In this document: positions 1-8,061 of the stretch, piece after piece
Layout: each line of letters begins with the position of its first letter
Numbering within the stretch: the stretch's first letter is position 1
Source of the DNA: Clostridium sp. UBA2485
GTDB taxonomy: Bacteria > Bacillota > Clostridia > Clostridiales > Clostridiaceae
Direction: 5' to 3'
NCBI RefSeq assembly: GCF_002341865.1
Contig: NZ_DDOV01000038.1
Span: 56,311 to 90,406, forward strand
Length of the DNA: 34,096 bases
Translations under genes and position numbers: made by a program
Notes under the pieces: model-generated
Seen by the model: the letters and a program-made list of their open reading frames with translations, nothing else
What the model was told of the DNA's origin: nothing
Database searches by the model: none

Positions 1-49
1 TAGATTAAATTTAGAAGTGGTACATCTATATATATGTATATTAATACTA

Positions 50-1456
50 TTAAAATCTAAAGTATAAGAAAGGATTATAGGTTTCATTTACTAAATAAGC
101 AGTTGAAAGAAATATTAATATTAAATATAGAGGTGGAACAACTATGGCACCCACCATCTTCAATCTTTCTCTTATACTTACAATAACCTTTCTTGGAAGT
201 GGAGTTGAGCAAATTGCTAATACCATAAACAATACTATATTAGTTGATATGTAATATAATGTCTTACTGTCCATTAATAGATGCTTGCCAAAACCAAACA
301 TAGTTCCTATGAATCCCATTGCTAAAGATAGGCTTTCAAATTCAAAAAATACCCATCCAACAATAACTATAATAAGAGTATAGATATGTCCTATAAATTT
401 AGGTCTATTCTTAAGCCACTTTAAAAGGAATAACTTCTCTATAGTTACAAAAAATCCAAAATACAATCCCCATAAAATAAAGTTCCAGTTTGCTCCATGC
501 CATAATCCTGTTAAAAACCATACTACAAACAGATTCCTAAGCTGCTTTAGTTGTCCTGTTCTGTTTCCGCCAAGAGGAATATACACATATTCTCTAAACC
601 ATGAACCTAATGAAATATGCCACCTACGCCAGAACTCAGTTACACTTTTTGATATGTATGGGTAATTGAAGTTTTCCATAAGATCAAAGCCAAACATTTT
701 CCCAAGGCCCAATGCCATATCAGAATATCCACTAAAATCAAAATAAATTTGGAAGGTAAAGGCAACTATCCCTAGCCATGCAGAAATTACTGTAAGCTCT
801 GCCATAGGAGTTGCTTTCACAGTAGTCCAAAGAAGCCCTATATTATTTGCAAGAAGTACTTTTTTAGAAAGTCCTCTTATAAATAATTCTGCTCCTTCGC
901 CAAACTTATCTAAAGTTTCTTTTCTTTCATCTAATTGCTTAGCAACATCCCCATATTTTACTATAGGGCCTGCAACAAGTTGTGGGAACATAGTAACATA
1001 AGCACCAAAAGATATAATGTTTTTTTGCACAGGTACTTTGTCTAAATATACATCAATAGCATAGGACATAGTTTGAAATGTATAGAAAGATATTCCCACA
1101 GGAAGTGGAAGAGTTGACGCATTTATACTTAAGTTAAAAATATTATTGATATTATCCACTACAAATCCATAGTATTTAAAGAAACAAAGTATCCCTAAAT
1201 TTATTACAATGGAGTTTATAAATACCGCTCTAGCAATCCCCTTACGTTCTCTATACTTATCTATAAGTAAACCATTAACGTAGTCAAATACTGTTGAAAA
1301 TATCATTATTAATATGTACAGAGGCTCTCCCCATGCATAAAACACAAGACTTACTAAAAGTAATACTAAATTCCTAAGAGACTTAGGAGATATATAGTAA
1401 ATAAAAATAGTTAGTGGTAGAAATAAGAAAATAAAAATTAGACTACTAAATACCAA
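50..1456 (-). CDS. MBOAT family O-acyltransferase (AlgI/DltB/PatA-like)
   Basis: Polytopic membrane acyltransferase expected to move an acyl (usually acetyl) group across the membrane to a wall or extracellular polysaccharide. The 468-residue length is normal for AlgI-like MBOATs. The N-terminus (VFSSLIFIFLFLP) is the family's usual first helix. The conserved core is present: FWRRWHISLGSWFREY with His280 and GLWHGANW with the presumed catalytic His320. I see about ten hydrophobic segments. Translation starts at TTG, supported by AGGAGGTGG about 11 nt upstream. It is the third gene of a minus-strand cassette after an SGNH hydrolase and a lipoprotein. That pairing resembles PatA/PatB and AlgI/AlgX, where MBOAT exports the acyl group and the SGNH protein transfers it. 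The acceptor polymer cannot be told from sequence. Family call is firm; role is inferred. Confidence 0.9.
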   Translation of the reverse strand: MVFSSLIFIFLFLPLTIFIYYISPKSLRNLVLLLVSLVFYAWGEPLYILIMIFSTVFDYVNGLLIDKYRERKGIARAVFINSIVINLGILCFFKYYGFVVDNINNIFNLSINASTLPLPVGISFYTFQTMSYAIDVYLDKVPVQKNIISFGAYVTMFPQLVAGPIVKYGDVAKQLDERKETLDKFGEGAELFIRGLSKKVLLANNIGLLWTTVKATPMAELTVISAWLGIVAFTFQIYFDFSGYSDMALGLGKMFGFDLMENFNYPYISKSVTEFWRRWHISLGSWFREYVYIPLGGNRTGQLKQLRNLFVVWFLTGLWHGANWNFILWGLYFGFFVTIEKLFLLKWLKNRPKFIGHIYTLIIVIVGWVFFEFESLSLAMGFIGTMFGFGKHLLMDSKTLYYISTNIVLFMVLAICSTPLPRKVIVSIRERLKMVGAIVVPPLYLILIFLSTAYLVNETYNPFLYFRF

Positions 1457-1500
1457 AGTTTGTCCACCTCCTAAGCAACAGCCTAACTCTCAAATTATTG

Positions 1501-1998
1501 CTACTTAAGAGCTTCGTCAAATGCACTTTCTATTTTATCAGCATCTTTAGATATTGCTAAAAGAACATAGTTATCTTTAGTTTTTAATACATGTTTTTCT
1601 ATTAAGAAATATTCATCTGGAAGATAATCTTTAAAACTTTTACCTTGTTCTTCTACTCTTTTTGATAATTTTCCTTTAACACTTTCTACATCATTAGCAT
1701 CCTTAACTTTAATTACTGCCACTTCATCAGCTTTAAGATTTGTAGGAGCTACATAAAGAACAAAATTCTCAATTTCATCAGCACTTATGTCATATAGCTT
1801 TTGAAGTTTGTCATTATCTCCTTCTTTCATTTCATCTAGGTTAACAGCTTGTTTGATTTTTTCTCCTATTTCTACTGCTGAAAGGTTCTTAGCTTCTTCT
1901 TTTTTATCGGAACATCCAGTTAAAGCTCCTAGCGCAACGGTACCTACAACCATAGTAATAAGAAATTTTTTGTTGATTTTTTTAAATAGTTTTAACAT
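1501..1998 (-). CDS. DUF4358-type lipoprotein
   Basis: Predicted lipoprotein of 165 residues. A basic N-terminus and hydrophobic stretch lead to the lipobox LTGC, with Cys29 as the lipidated residue. The remaining ~135 residues are charged and soluble and would sit on the outer face of the membrane. Features such as the YISADEIENFVLY-like segment and a C-terminal SKDADKIESAF helix match my recollection of DUF4358 proteins, which often accompany MBOAT/SGNH acylation genes in clostridia. No catalytic motif is visible. It starts at ATG 1998 with GGAG upstream, and lies 44 bp before the MBOAT gene on the same strand, so the two are probably co-transcribed. Function unknown; an accessory role in acylation is inferred from position only. 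Confidence 0.75.
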   Translation of the reverse strand: MLKLFKKINKKFLITMVVGTVALGALTGCSDKKEEAKNLSAVEIGEKIKQAVNLDEMKEGDNDKLQKLYDISADEIENFVLYVAPTNLKADEVAVIKVKDANDVESVKGKLSKRVEEQGKSFKDYLPDEYFLIEKHVLKTKDNYVLLAISKDADKIESAFDEALK

Positions 1999-2076
1999 CT
2001 GCTTTAAATCTCCTTTTTCTATATTAAATTTTTAAGCATCTAAAATAATTAGTCAAGGATTCCCAAGATATCTTAC

Positions 2077-2142
2077 GTCTTATTGCATCACTAATTTCTC
2101 TAGATAGAATTATATCTAGAGATCCTATTGATGCAGTATGAC
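2077..2142. repeat. Long inverted repeat between SGNH and lipoprotein genes
   Basis: The inner 10-bp arms TCTCTAGATA (2097-2106) and TATCTAGAGA (2113-2122) are perfect, with a 6-nt loop. Outer arms TGCATCA (2084-2090) and TGATGCA (2129-2135), plus GTC/GAC at the ends, extend it to about 66 nt with internal mismatches. There is no U-run on either side, so it is not a plain terminator. It could be an RNA processing or stability hairpin within the operon, or a small dispersed repeat. Confidence 0.6.
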
Positions 2143-2193
2143 ATAAAATATAGAAAAATAGTGACTACCTATTTTTTTGAAAATACCTAATAA

Positions 2194-3060
2194 TTATTTT
2201 ACATTATTTTTTATATAATCAAGCCATAACTCATAAAATTGATACTTAGTATGTTTTCCGTCAGGCTCATATAAATCTTTATGTTCTTTTAATAGGGGTG
2301 CTATATTAAAATAATTTACTTCTTCTTTTTGTGCCATATTTATTAATGCTTTATTAAATTCATCAACACGAGTGTTTGCAAGTAATGGATCCTCTTTTTG
2401 TACTTCTTCATTAATAGGAAGAATAGAATGAATATAAATATTTGCCTTAGGTAATTTTTCCTTAAGCATATGTATAAGATCCGCATAATTCTTTGCAAAT
2501 TGCTGACCATCTATTCCTGTTTCTAAATCATTCATTCCAAAAAGTATAAATATATTTTCTGGTGATAAACTAGCCACCTTGTCCACATCTTTCTGTGCCT
2601 TAATAACAGTATGCCCTTTAGCAGCTATAACACGAGACTCATCTAGAAACTCATAAAAACCTAAACTTTCTGCTATAGAATCTCCCATAAACACAGCATT
2701 TTTAAAAAATTCTTTATTATCGATTTCGACTTTTTTAGCTTGATTACTATTGTTTAAAGAAGAATTAGTATTATTATTTTTTTCTTGATTAACTTTATCT
2801 ATATTTAAGGTATCTTTATCTTTCTTTTTAGAAGTTCCACTTTCTTTAAAATCTTCAATTTTATTATCATTATTTTTATCTATATTAACGTTACTTTTTG
2901 CCGATGCGGTATTCTTACCAAAAACACTTTTAAATACATAATTTTTTATAGGTATTGATACAGCAAGTACAACTAAAGTAGTAACGGTTATTGACGTAAA
3001 AAATCTCTTTGGATTAACAATTCTTAATTTTCTTCTTTTTCTTCTTCTATATCCTTTCAT
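2194..3060 (-). CDS. Membrane-anchored SGNH/GDSL-type hydrolase or acyltransferase
   Basis: 288-residue protein with a very basic N-terminus (RRRKRRKLR), one membrane segment at about residues 20-36, a Lys/Asn/Ser-rich linker to about residue 110, then an SGNH domain. The blocks are visible: FMGDSIAES (block I, nucleophile Ser), LFGMNDLETG (block III, Asn) and a C-terminal DGKHTKYQ (block V, Asp and His). The topology puts the catalytic domain outside the cell. It is the first gene of the minus-strand cassette with a lipoprotein and an MBOAT transferase, so it probably transfers the acyl group to the acceptor polymer, as PatB and AlgX do. A hydrolase acting on acetylated glycan is the alternative. 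ATG 3060 is preceded by AGAGGTG. Confidence 0.85.
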   Translation of the reverse strand: MKGYRRRKRRKLRIVNPKRFFTSITVTTLVVLAVSIPIKNYVFKSVFGKNTASAKSNVNIDKNNDNKIEDFKESGTSKKKDKDTLNIDKVNQEKNNNTNSSLNNSNQAKKVEIDNKEFFKNAVFMGDSIAESLGFYEFLDESRVIAAKGHTVIKAQKDVDKVASLSPENIFILFGMNDLETGIDGQQFAKNYADLIHMLKEKLPKANIYIHSILPINEEVQKEDPLLANTRVDEFNKALINMAQKEEVNYFNIAPLLKEHKDLYEPDGKHTKYQFYELWLDYIKNNVK

Positions 3061-3146
3061 AATACACCTCTAGTAATCTTTTCTTAGTTAATATATACAT
3101 TTAAATGTTAAATCATAACATCTATCGACAAATAGTATATAAGAAA

Positions 3147-3198
3147 ATTATATCCCTATTTTTTCTTAAAAGGTTAAGAAAAGGTTAAGAAAAGTTAA
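3147..3198 (-). promoter_or_regulatory. Putative OmpR/PhoP-type operator and promoter of the acylation cassette
   Basis: Read on the minus strand, three TTAAC repeats begin at 3198, 3188 and 3177 (spacing 10 and 11 bp). They are followed 20 nt later by a TATAAT -10 hexamer (3152-3147). No good -35 is present. In Bacillus, PhoP binds TTAACA-like repeats of 11-bp period about 20 bp before the -10, so the geometry fits an activated promoter. Which regulator binds is unknown. Confidence 0.45.
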
Positions 3199-3251
3199 CA
3201 ATTTAACTTTATTTATATTTAGTTTAAATTAATATAAAACTCTATGCAACA

Positions 3252-3283
3252 AAAATACTACATAAGATTTTATGTAGTATTTT
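3252..3283. terminator. Perfect AT-rich hairpin with U-run on both strands
   Basis: Arms AAAATACTACATAA (3252-3265) and TTATGTAGTATTTT (3270-3283) pair perfectly around a GATT loop. Both ends are A/T runs, so it could terminate in either direction. No gene runs into it from the left on the plus strand; on the minus strand it lies about 190 bp before the SGNH start. A second hairpin (ATTACAAT/ATTGTAAT, 3323-3343) follows. Confidence 0.45.
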
Positions 3284-3840
3284 CCAATATAATTTGAAAT
3301 TTAAAATTTCTTAATTAGTTATATTACAATTTTATATTGTAATCTTTTATTCACATTTAATTAATAATAAATTTATGGTATTTAAGGTAAATTTTAAGAT
3401 ATACTTAAACAATATCCTTTTATAAAAAATTTTTAAATACTTATGATAATCCAAAATATTTACATTAGCTTGGTTATATACATTCTTATTATTGATGATA
3501 ATTTATATACTGTAGTAAATTTTGTCTAAATTGCATATTAATCATAACAATACTAAAATATTATTATTGATTTTACATCTATTTTAAATTAAAATGAAAG
3601 GAATTATAAATAACTAATTTTACTACTTAAAACAACAAACTTTAATTTCTACTACAAGCCTCAATATAAATATTCGAATATTCATATTTTGATATCTAAT
3701 ACCCAAATTAAGAGAAATTTAAAATCTTCCACAAATTTAAATTTATAATATTTCTCTAAAAATATGTTAAAAAATAATCTATTAATGTAAAAAATAAAGA
3801 AATTATACTTTTATCTTCAAAATAATGAAGGAGGCCATCT
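3284..3840. other. AT-rich intergenic region before brnQ
   Basis: No gene seen. It holds a hairpin at 3323-3343, a 14-bp palindrome AATATTCGAATATT at 3669-3682, and a large imperfect stem pairing AGAGAAAT (3711-3718) with ATTTCTCT (3750-3757). The palindrome resembles a CodY box but lacks the central base. No T-box core sequence was found. The long spacing suggests an extended brnQ leader, but I cannot assign a promoter with confidence. Confidence 0.4.
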
Positions 3841-5166
3841 ATGAAAAATTCTTTAAAGTTCAGTGAAATATTATCTATAGGACTATTATTATTTGCTATT
3901 TTTTTCGGTGCAGGAAATATGATTTTTCCACCCGCATTAGGTCAAGCTGCTGGTACTAATACATGGATTGCAATCTTAGGGTTTATTGCAGCAGATGTAG
4001 GTCTTTCACTGCTAGCTATAATAGCTGTGGCCCTGGCTGACGGTAACTCTAATAAACTAGCTAGCCGTGTTCATCCTAAATTTGCTAAGTTTTTTATCAT
4101 TGTTATTTATATGGCAATGGGCCCATTGTGTATTGTTCCAAGGACAGGTGCAGTATCTTATGAGATGAGTGTAATACCTTTACTACCACAGGGTTTTCAA
4201 GGTGGGTGGATTGCACGAATTTTATTTACCTTTACATTTTTTATAATTACTTATTTCTTAGCATTAAATCCATCTAAATTAGTAGATCGTATAGGTAAAA
4301 TATTAACACCTGCTTTACTATTTATGATAGGTATTGTAACTATAACTTCTATAATTTCACCAATAGGCAGTTTTTCAGCTCCAATTGGAGAGTATGCCCA
4401 TACACCTTTTTTAAAAGGATTTTTAGATGGATATCTAACCTTAGATGCTGTTGGTGCATTAATTGTTGCTATAATCGTTATAAACTCTATTAAAGAACGT
4501 GGTGTAAAAGAACCAAAACTAATTGCAAAAAATACAATTTATAGTGGTATAATTGCTTCATTAAGTTTATTAATTGTTTATTTTTCATTGGCATATTTAG
4601 GTGCTTCAAGTAGTTCTCTAGGTCAAACAAAAGATGGTGTAACTATACTTACAAATGTTATGAGCCATCTTTTTGGTACAAGCGGTATATTATTATTAGG
4701 ATTAATTATAACCTTTGCATGCCTAACAACTTCAGTAGGTCTTGTTTCAGCTTTTGGAAATTACTTTGCTGAATTGTCTTCAAAGCTTTCTTATAAGAAA
4801 ATTATAGGATTAGTTTGTTTATTTAGTTTTATAGTATCTAATTTAGGTTTAAGTGTTATTCTTAAGGTGACTGAACCTCTTCTCCTTATGATATATCCAT
4901 TAACTATTATTTTAATATTAGTATCATTTATAGATAAATATATTAATTCAAACCCTAAGGTTTATATTGGAGCTATGATATGTGCATTTGTTATAAGTTT
5001 TATTCAAGTAATTGAAGGCTTAGGATTTACTTTTTCTCCTCTATATGAAATTGCTCATATGATTCCACTTTATGATGTAGGCATTGGTTGGCTGATACCT
5101 AGTATTATTGGTGGTCTTATTGGATTGTTTGTACCTTATAAAAGTGCTAAAGAATTAAATGCTTAA
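3841..5166 (+). CDS. brnQ: Branched-chain amino acid transport system II carrier protein BrnQ
   Basis: Secondary transporter for leucine, isoleucine and valine, driven by Na+ or H+. The 441 residues form about 12 membrane helices, the usual length. The N-terminal signature FFGAGNMIFPPALGQ (residues 21-35) is characteristic of the LIVCS family, as is GPLCIVPRTGAVSYE (about residues 97-111). ATG 3841 follows AAGGAGG at ideal spacing. It stands alone on the plus strand between minus-strand operons and ends at a strong terminator. Branched-chain amino acid carriers are often CodY or T-box controlled in Firmicutes. Neither signal is convincing here. Confidence 0.96.
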   Translation: MKNSLKFSEILSIGLLLFAIFFGAGNMIFPPALGQAAGTNTWIAILGFIAADVGLSLLAIIAVALADGNSNKLASRVHPKFAKFFIIVIYMAMGPLCIVPRTGAVSYEMSVIPLLPQGFQGGWIARILFTFTFFIITYFLALNPSKLVDRIGKILTPALLFMIGIVTITSIISPIGSFSAPIGEYAHTPFLKGFLDGYLTLDAVGALIVAIIVINSIKERGVKEPKLIAKNTIYSGIIASLSLLIVYFSLAYLGASSSSLGQTKDGVTILTNVMSHLFGTSGILLLGLIITFACLTTSVGLVSAFGNYFAELSSKLSYKKIIGLVCLFSFIVSNLGLSVILKVTEPLLLMIYPLTIILILVSFIDKYINSNPKVYIGAMICAFVISFIQVIEGLGFTFSPLYEIAHMIPLYDVGIGWLIPSIIGGLIGLFVPYKSAKELNA

Positions 5167-5175
5167 TTTATAGTT

Positions 5176-5214
5176 AAAGCCTTATAAAAGTAAAACTTTT
5201 ATAAGGCTTTATTT
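5176..5214 (+). terminator. Intrinsic terminator of brnQ
   Basis: Perfect 15-bp stem: AAAGCCTTATAAAAG (5176-5190) and CTTTTATAAGGCTTT (5196-5210), 5-nt loop, followed by ATTTA. It begins 10 nt after the brnQ stop. Confidence 0.85.
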
Positions 5215-5350
5215 ACGTAAAAAATATTACTATAGATGTACAATCTCTAAAATTGTAAAAGTGATACAATCACTTTGGGGCAATATAATTTAGATATATT
5301 ATCTATTTTCATTATTTTAATTAAATAAATAGGTATTGTTCCTAAGTATA

Positions 5351-5403
5351 CTGCACCTCAGGGAAACCCTAAAGGGCTTCACTACTGTTCCCCTGAGGTA
5401 GCA
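5351..5403. ncRNA. Compact GC-rich structured element of unknown type
   Basis: This 53-nt stretch is 55% G+C in a region that is otherwise about 25%. ACCTCAGGGAA (5355-5365) pairs with TTCCCCTGAGGT (5388-5399) with one bulged C. The stem is extended by TGC/GCA (5352-5354, 5401-5403) across a bulged A. An inner CCCTAAAGGG (5367-5376) can fold on itself. There is no U-run. It starts 10 nt after the stop of the Bce permease gene, so it is either the 3' end of that transcript, an independent small RNA, or a dispersed repeat. I do not recognise a named family. Confidence 0.45.
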
Positions 5404-5413
5404 AAAATTAAAA

Positions 5414-7312
5414 TTAATTATCTATTTTTGAAGTAGTGTTCATATTGATATTAAACATTAATTCATCTAAGCTTTTATATTTCCAAATTAAAAAATATAC
5501 TAAATTTATAACAAAAATTATTATTAAAATCATATTTAAATAAACGTTTATATCAGTAGTAAAACTCTCTTTAAATAGTTCGATTACAATTTTAGTATTG
5601 ATAAAACTGATAGTATAAGGTAAGAAAAATATGAAATACATCTCTTTTGTTATTAATTTCTTTAACTCTTTCTTTGTTAACCCTATGCTCATTAATCCTT
5701 CATATCGATCTCTATCTAAAAGAGTATCATTATAAAACTTAAAATGTATTAAGCTTAACGTCATAAAATAAAGTAATACTGATATAAATCCACCAAAATA
5801 TATCGTCATATTAGAAGAATTTCGTTGTGCTATATATCTTGATAATCTAGATGTAATATCTATATTATCATCTAATGAGTATTTTTTAATATTATTATAT
5901 ATATCTTCATTAATTTTGCTTAATTGTTCCCAATTTTCTACTTCATATCCAATATAATAAGAAGTCGTGTATTTCTCTTCTAATTCTTTATATAATTCAT
6001 CAGATATAATATATATGTCTCCAATTGGTAAGCTGTAATCAATATTGCTTCTTATAATATCAGTAGTTTTTAATTCTATATCATCTATATAAATATGAGA
6101 TTCATTTGTATTATTTTTATCAATAAATTGTATCCCCCTATTTATAAGAACTATTTCATTTTTCTTTAAAGAAACTTCAGTTTTATCTTTCGATATTAAA
6201 AGAGAGTTATAATCGCTATTTTTTATAAAGATTATATTGTTCTCTCCATTTGTCATCAAAAGCTTAAATTCATCTTTAACATATTTAAATTTTTTATTAT
6301 TAAGTATATTTTCTATAGATTTTTGGACATTCTCATAATTAGTATTATCTTTTAAAACTATACTATATGTGTAAGGTACTGCTATCTTCAATTCTTTTTT
6401 TAATATATTTATTTCTATATAAGCTAAGCTTAATAATACGAATGAAAAAGTTAACAAAAATGTGCTTAAGATTATTAGAGAGATCATATTATTTATTTTT
6501 CTTGTTATACCAGATAAAAATAACATATTACTCTTATTTAAGTATATTATCTTTATATCTTTTATAAAATTTAAACATATTAATAAAATATTTTTTAAGA
6601 ATATATAGTTTATCAATATTAACAAGATAAATTTTATAAAAAATATATTCGTATCTTCCTGAATAAAATTATTAATATATATAATTATTGATAATATTAA
6701 AAAAAACATTAAAATACTAAATATTTTATAGAATTTTGTTTTTTCTTTATTGCTATAATGAAGAAATAATAACGAATAAGGTGTAGATTTTATTATCTTT
6801 CTTGACGCAATAAAAGGAATTATAGTAAAGAGTATCCCATATCTAATTACTACTTCCTTAATTACCTTTATAGAAAAATAAAAATTCATCTCAGGTCCTT
6901 CTAGCATTGATGAAAATATTATAAGAAAAAACTTAGAAAAAATTATACCAAAAATTATTCCTAGTAATATAGATAATCCACCAATAATAATATTTTCAAT
7001 AATAATTATTTTATAAAAGGCTCTTTTATCCATTCCAATGGTCTTAAATATTCCGAATTCTTTTTTTCTTAAAAGCATAAAATTCTTTAATGAATATAGC
7101 ACAAAAAATATAGAAATAATAAACAATGCTTCTCTAAAGCTCAGTATTTCATCTTTTACTATTCGATACTGTTTTTCATACATTTTAGGATGATTTAATA
7201 TGATAGAAAATATAAAATAGGCAAAAACTGAAGAGGTACTAGTTATTAAATAATATATATACTTTTTTAAATTTCTAAAAGTATTTTTAAGTAATATCTC
7301 TTCAAATTTCAT
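5414..7312 (-). CDS. bceB: FtsX-like ABC transporter permease, BceB type
   Basis: Permease of a peptide-antibiotic resistance ABC transporter. About 632 residues with ten membrane helices: four before residue 200, further pairs near 205-300, and three at the C-terminus. A large extracellular domain of about 200 residues lies between helices 7 and 8 (about residues 310-510), the hallmark of BceB proteins. That domain binds or senses peptide antibiotics such as bacitracin or lantibiotics and signals to the BceS kinase. The start at ATG 7312 is chosen because GGAGG lies 8 nt upstream; a longer reading from 7342 has no such site. It overlaps the ATPase gene by 11 bp, implying coupled translation. 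Substrate unknown. Confidence 0.88.
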   Translation of the reverse strand: MKFEEILLKNTFRNLKKYIYYLITSTSSVFAYFIFSIILNHPKMYEKQYRIVKDEILSFREALFIISIFFVLYSLKNFMLLRKKEFGIFKTIGMDKRAFYKIIIIENIIIGGLSILLGIIFGIIFSKFFLIIFSSMLEGPEMNFYFSIKVIKEVVIRYGILFTIIPFIASRKIIKSTPYSLLFLHYSNKEKTKFYKIFSILMFFLILSIIIYINNFIQEDTNIFFIKFILLILINYIFLKNILLICLNFIKDIKIIYLNKSNMLFLSGITRKINNMISLIILSTFLLTFSFVLLSLAYIEINILKKELKIAVPYTYSIVLKDNTNYENVQKSIENILNNKKFKYVKDEFKLLMTNGENNIIFIKNSDYNSLLISKDKTEVSLKKNEIVLINRGIQFIDKNNTNESHIYIDDIELKTTDIIRSNIDYSLPIGDIYIISDELYKELEEKYTTSYYIGYEVENWEQLSKINEDIYNNIKKYSLDDNIDITSRLSRYIAQRNSSNMTIYFGGFISVLLYFMTLSLIHFKFYNDTLLDRDRYEGLMSIGLTKKELKKLITKEMYFIFFLPYTISFINTKIVIELFKESFTTDINVYLNMILIIIFVINLVYFLIWKYKSLDELMFNINMNTTSKIDN

Positions 7313-8051
7313 AGATTTTTCCTCCAAGGAAAGATATAACATCTAAAATGCTTTTATAGAAGTCTTTTTTACTATCTCCACTGTATATTTCATTATAGAT
7401 TTCTCCATCTCTAAGAAATACTACCCTTTCACTAAAACTCGCCACATAAGGATCATGAGTAACCATAAATATAGTTGTTTTAAGCTCCTTATTTATTTTT
7501 TCAAATAACTTCATTATATTTTGTGAAGTATTAAAATCTAATTTTCCTGTACCTTCATCTACAAATATCATCATAGGATCATTTATAAGTGCTCTTGCTA
7601 TAGCAACTTTTTGTTTCTCCCCGCCGGATAGATTTATAATACTTTTTTTTAGAATTTTTTCAATGCCTAAAATCTCCGAATTCCTTAATAGCTTTTCTTT
7701 AATAAACTTTTGTTTTTTCCCTTCTAGTACTAGTGGCAATATTATATTATCTTCAACATTTAATTCTTCTAATAATTTAAAATCTTGAAAAACAAATCCT
7801 AAATTTCTTCTTCTAGCAAGAATTAGCTCTTCATCTTTTTTAAATTTAATATAACTACCATTAATCTTCACTTTTCCAGCTGAAGGTTCTAAAACTGTTG
7901 ATGCAATTTTTAACAAAGTGCTTTTCCCACTTCCAGATGGCCCCATAACAGTTAAAAAATCACCCTTTTCAATAGATAAATTTATATTTTTTAAAGCTAT
8001 TATTCCTTCACCATATACTTTATATATTTCTTTTAATTCAAGCAAATTCAT
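7302..8051 (-). CDS. bceA: ABC transporter ATP-binding protein, BceA type
   Basis: Cytoplasmic ATPase (about 249 residues) of the MacB/LolD/BceA subfamily. Walker A GPSGSGKST is near residue 36, the Q-loop is GFVFQD, the signature is LSGGEKQKVAIARAL, Walker B is MMIFVDEG and the switch region is MVTHDP. ATG 8051 has AGAGGT seven nt upstream; an in-frame ATG at 8069 overlaps the kinase stop and is less likely. Lying between sensor kinase and permease, it powers the BceB-type permease, which removes peptide antibiotics from their lipid II-cycle targets. Confidence 0.92.
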   Translation of the reverse strand: MNLLELKEIYKVYGEGIIALKNINLSIEKGDFLTVMGPSGSGKSTLLKIASTVLEPSAGKVKINGSYIKFKKDEELILARRRNLGFVFQDFKLLEELNVEDNIILPLVLEGKKQKFIKEKLLRNSEILGIEKILKKSIINLSGGEKQKVAIARALINDPMMIFVDEGTGKLDFNTSQNIMKLFEKINKELKTTIFMVTHDPYVASFSERVVFLRDGEIYNEIYSGDSKKDFYKSILDVISFLGGKIYEI

Positions 8052-8061
8052 ATTATAACCT

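Noticed and set aside
3669..3682. CodY box upstream of brnQ
   Set aside because: The palindrome AATATTCGAATATT lacks the central base of the 15-bp CodY consensus and differs in the arms; kept only as a palindrome.
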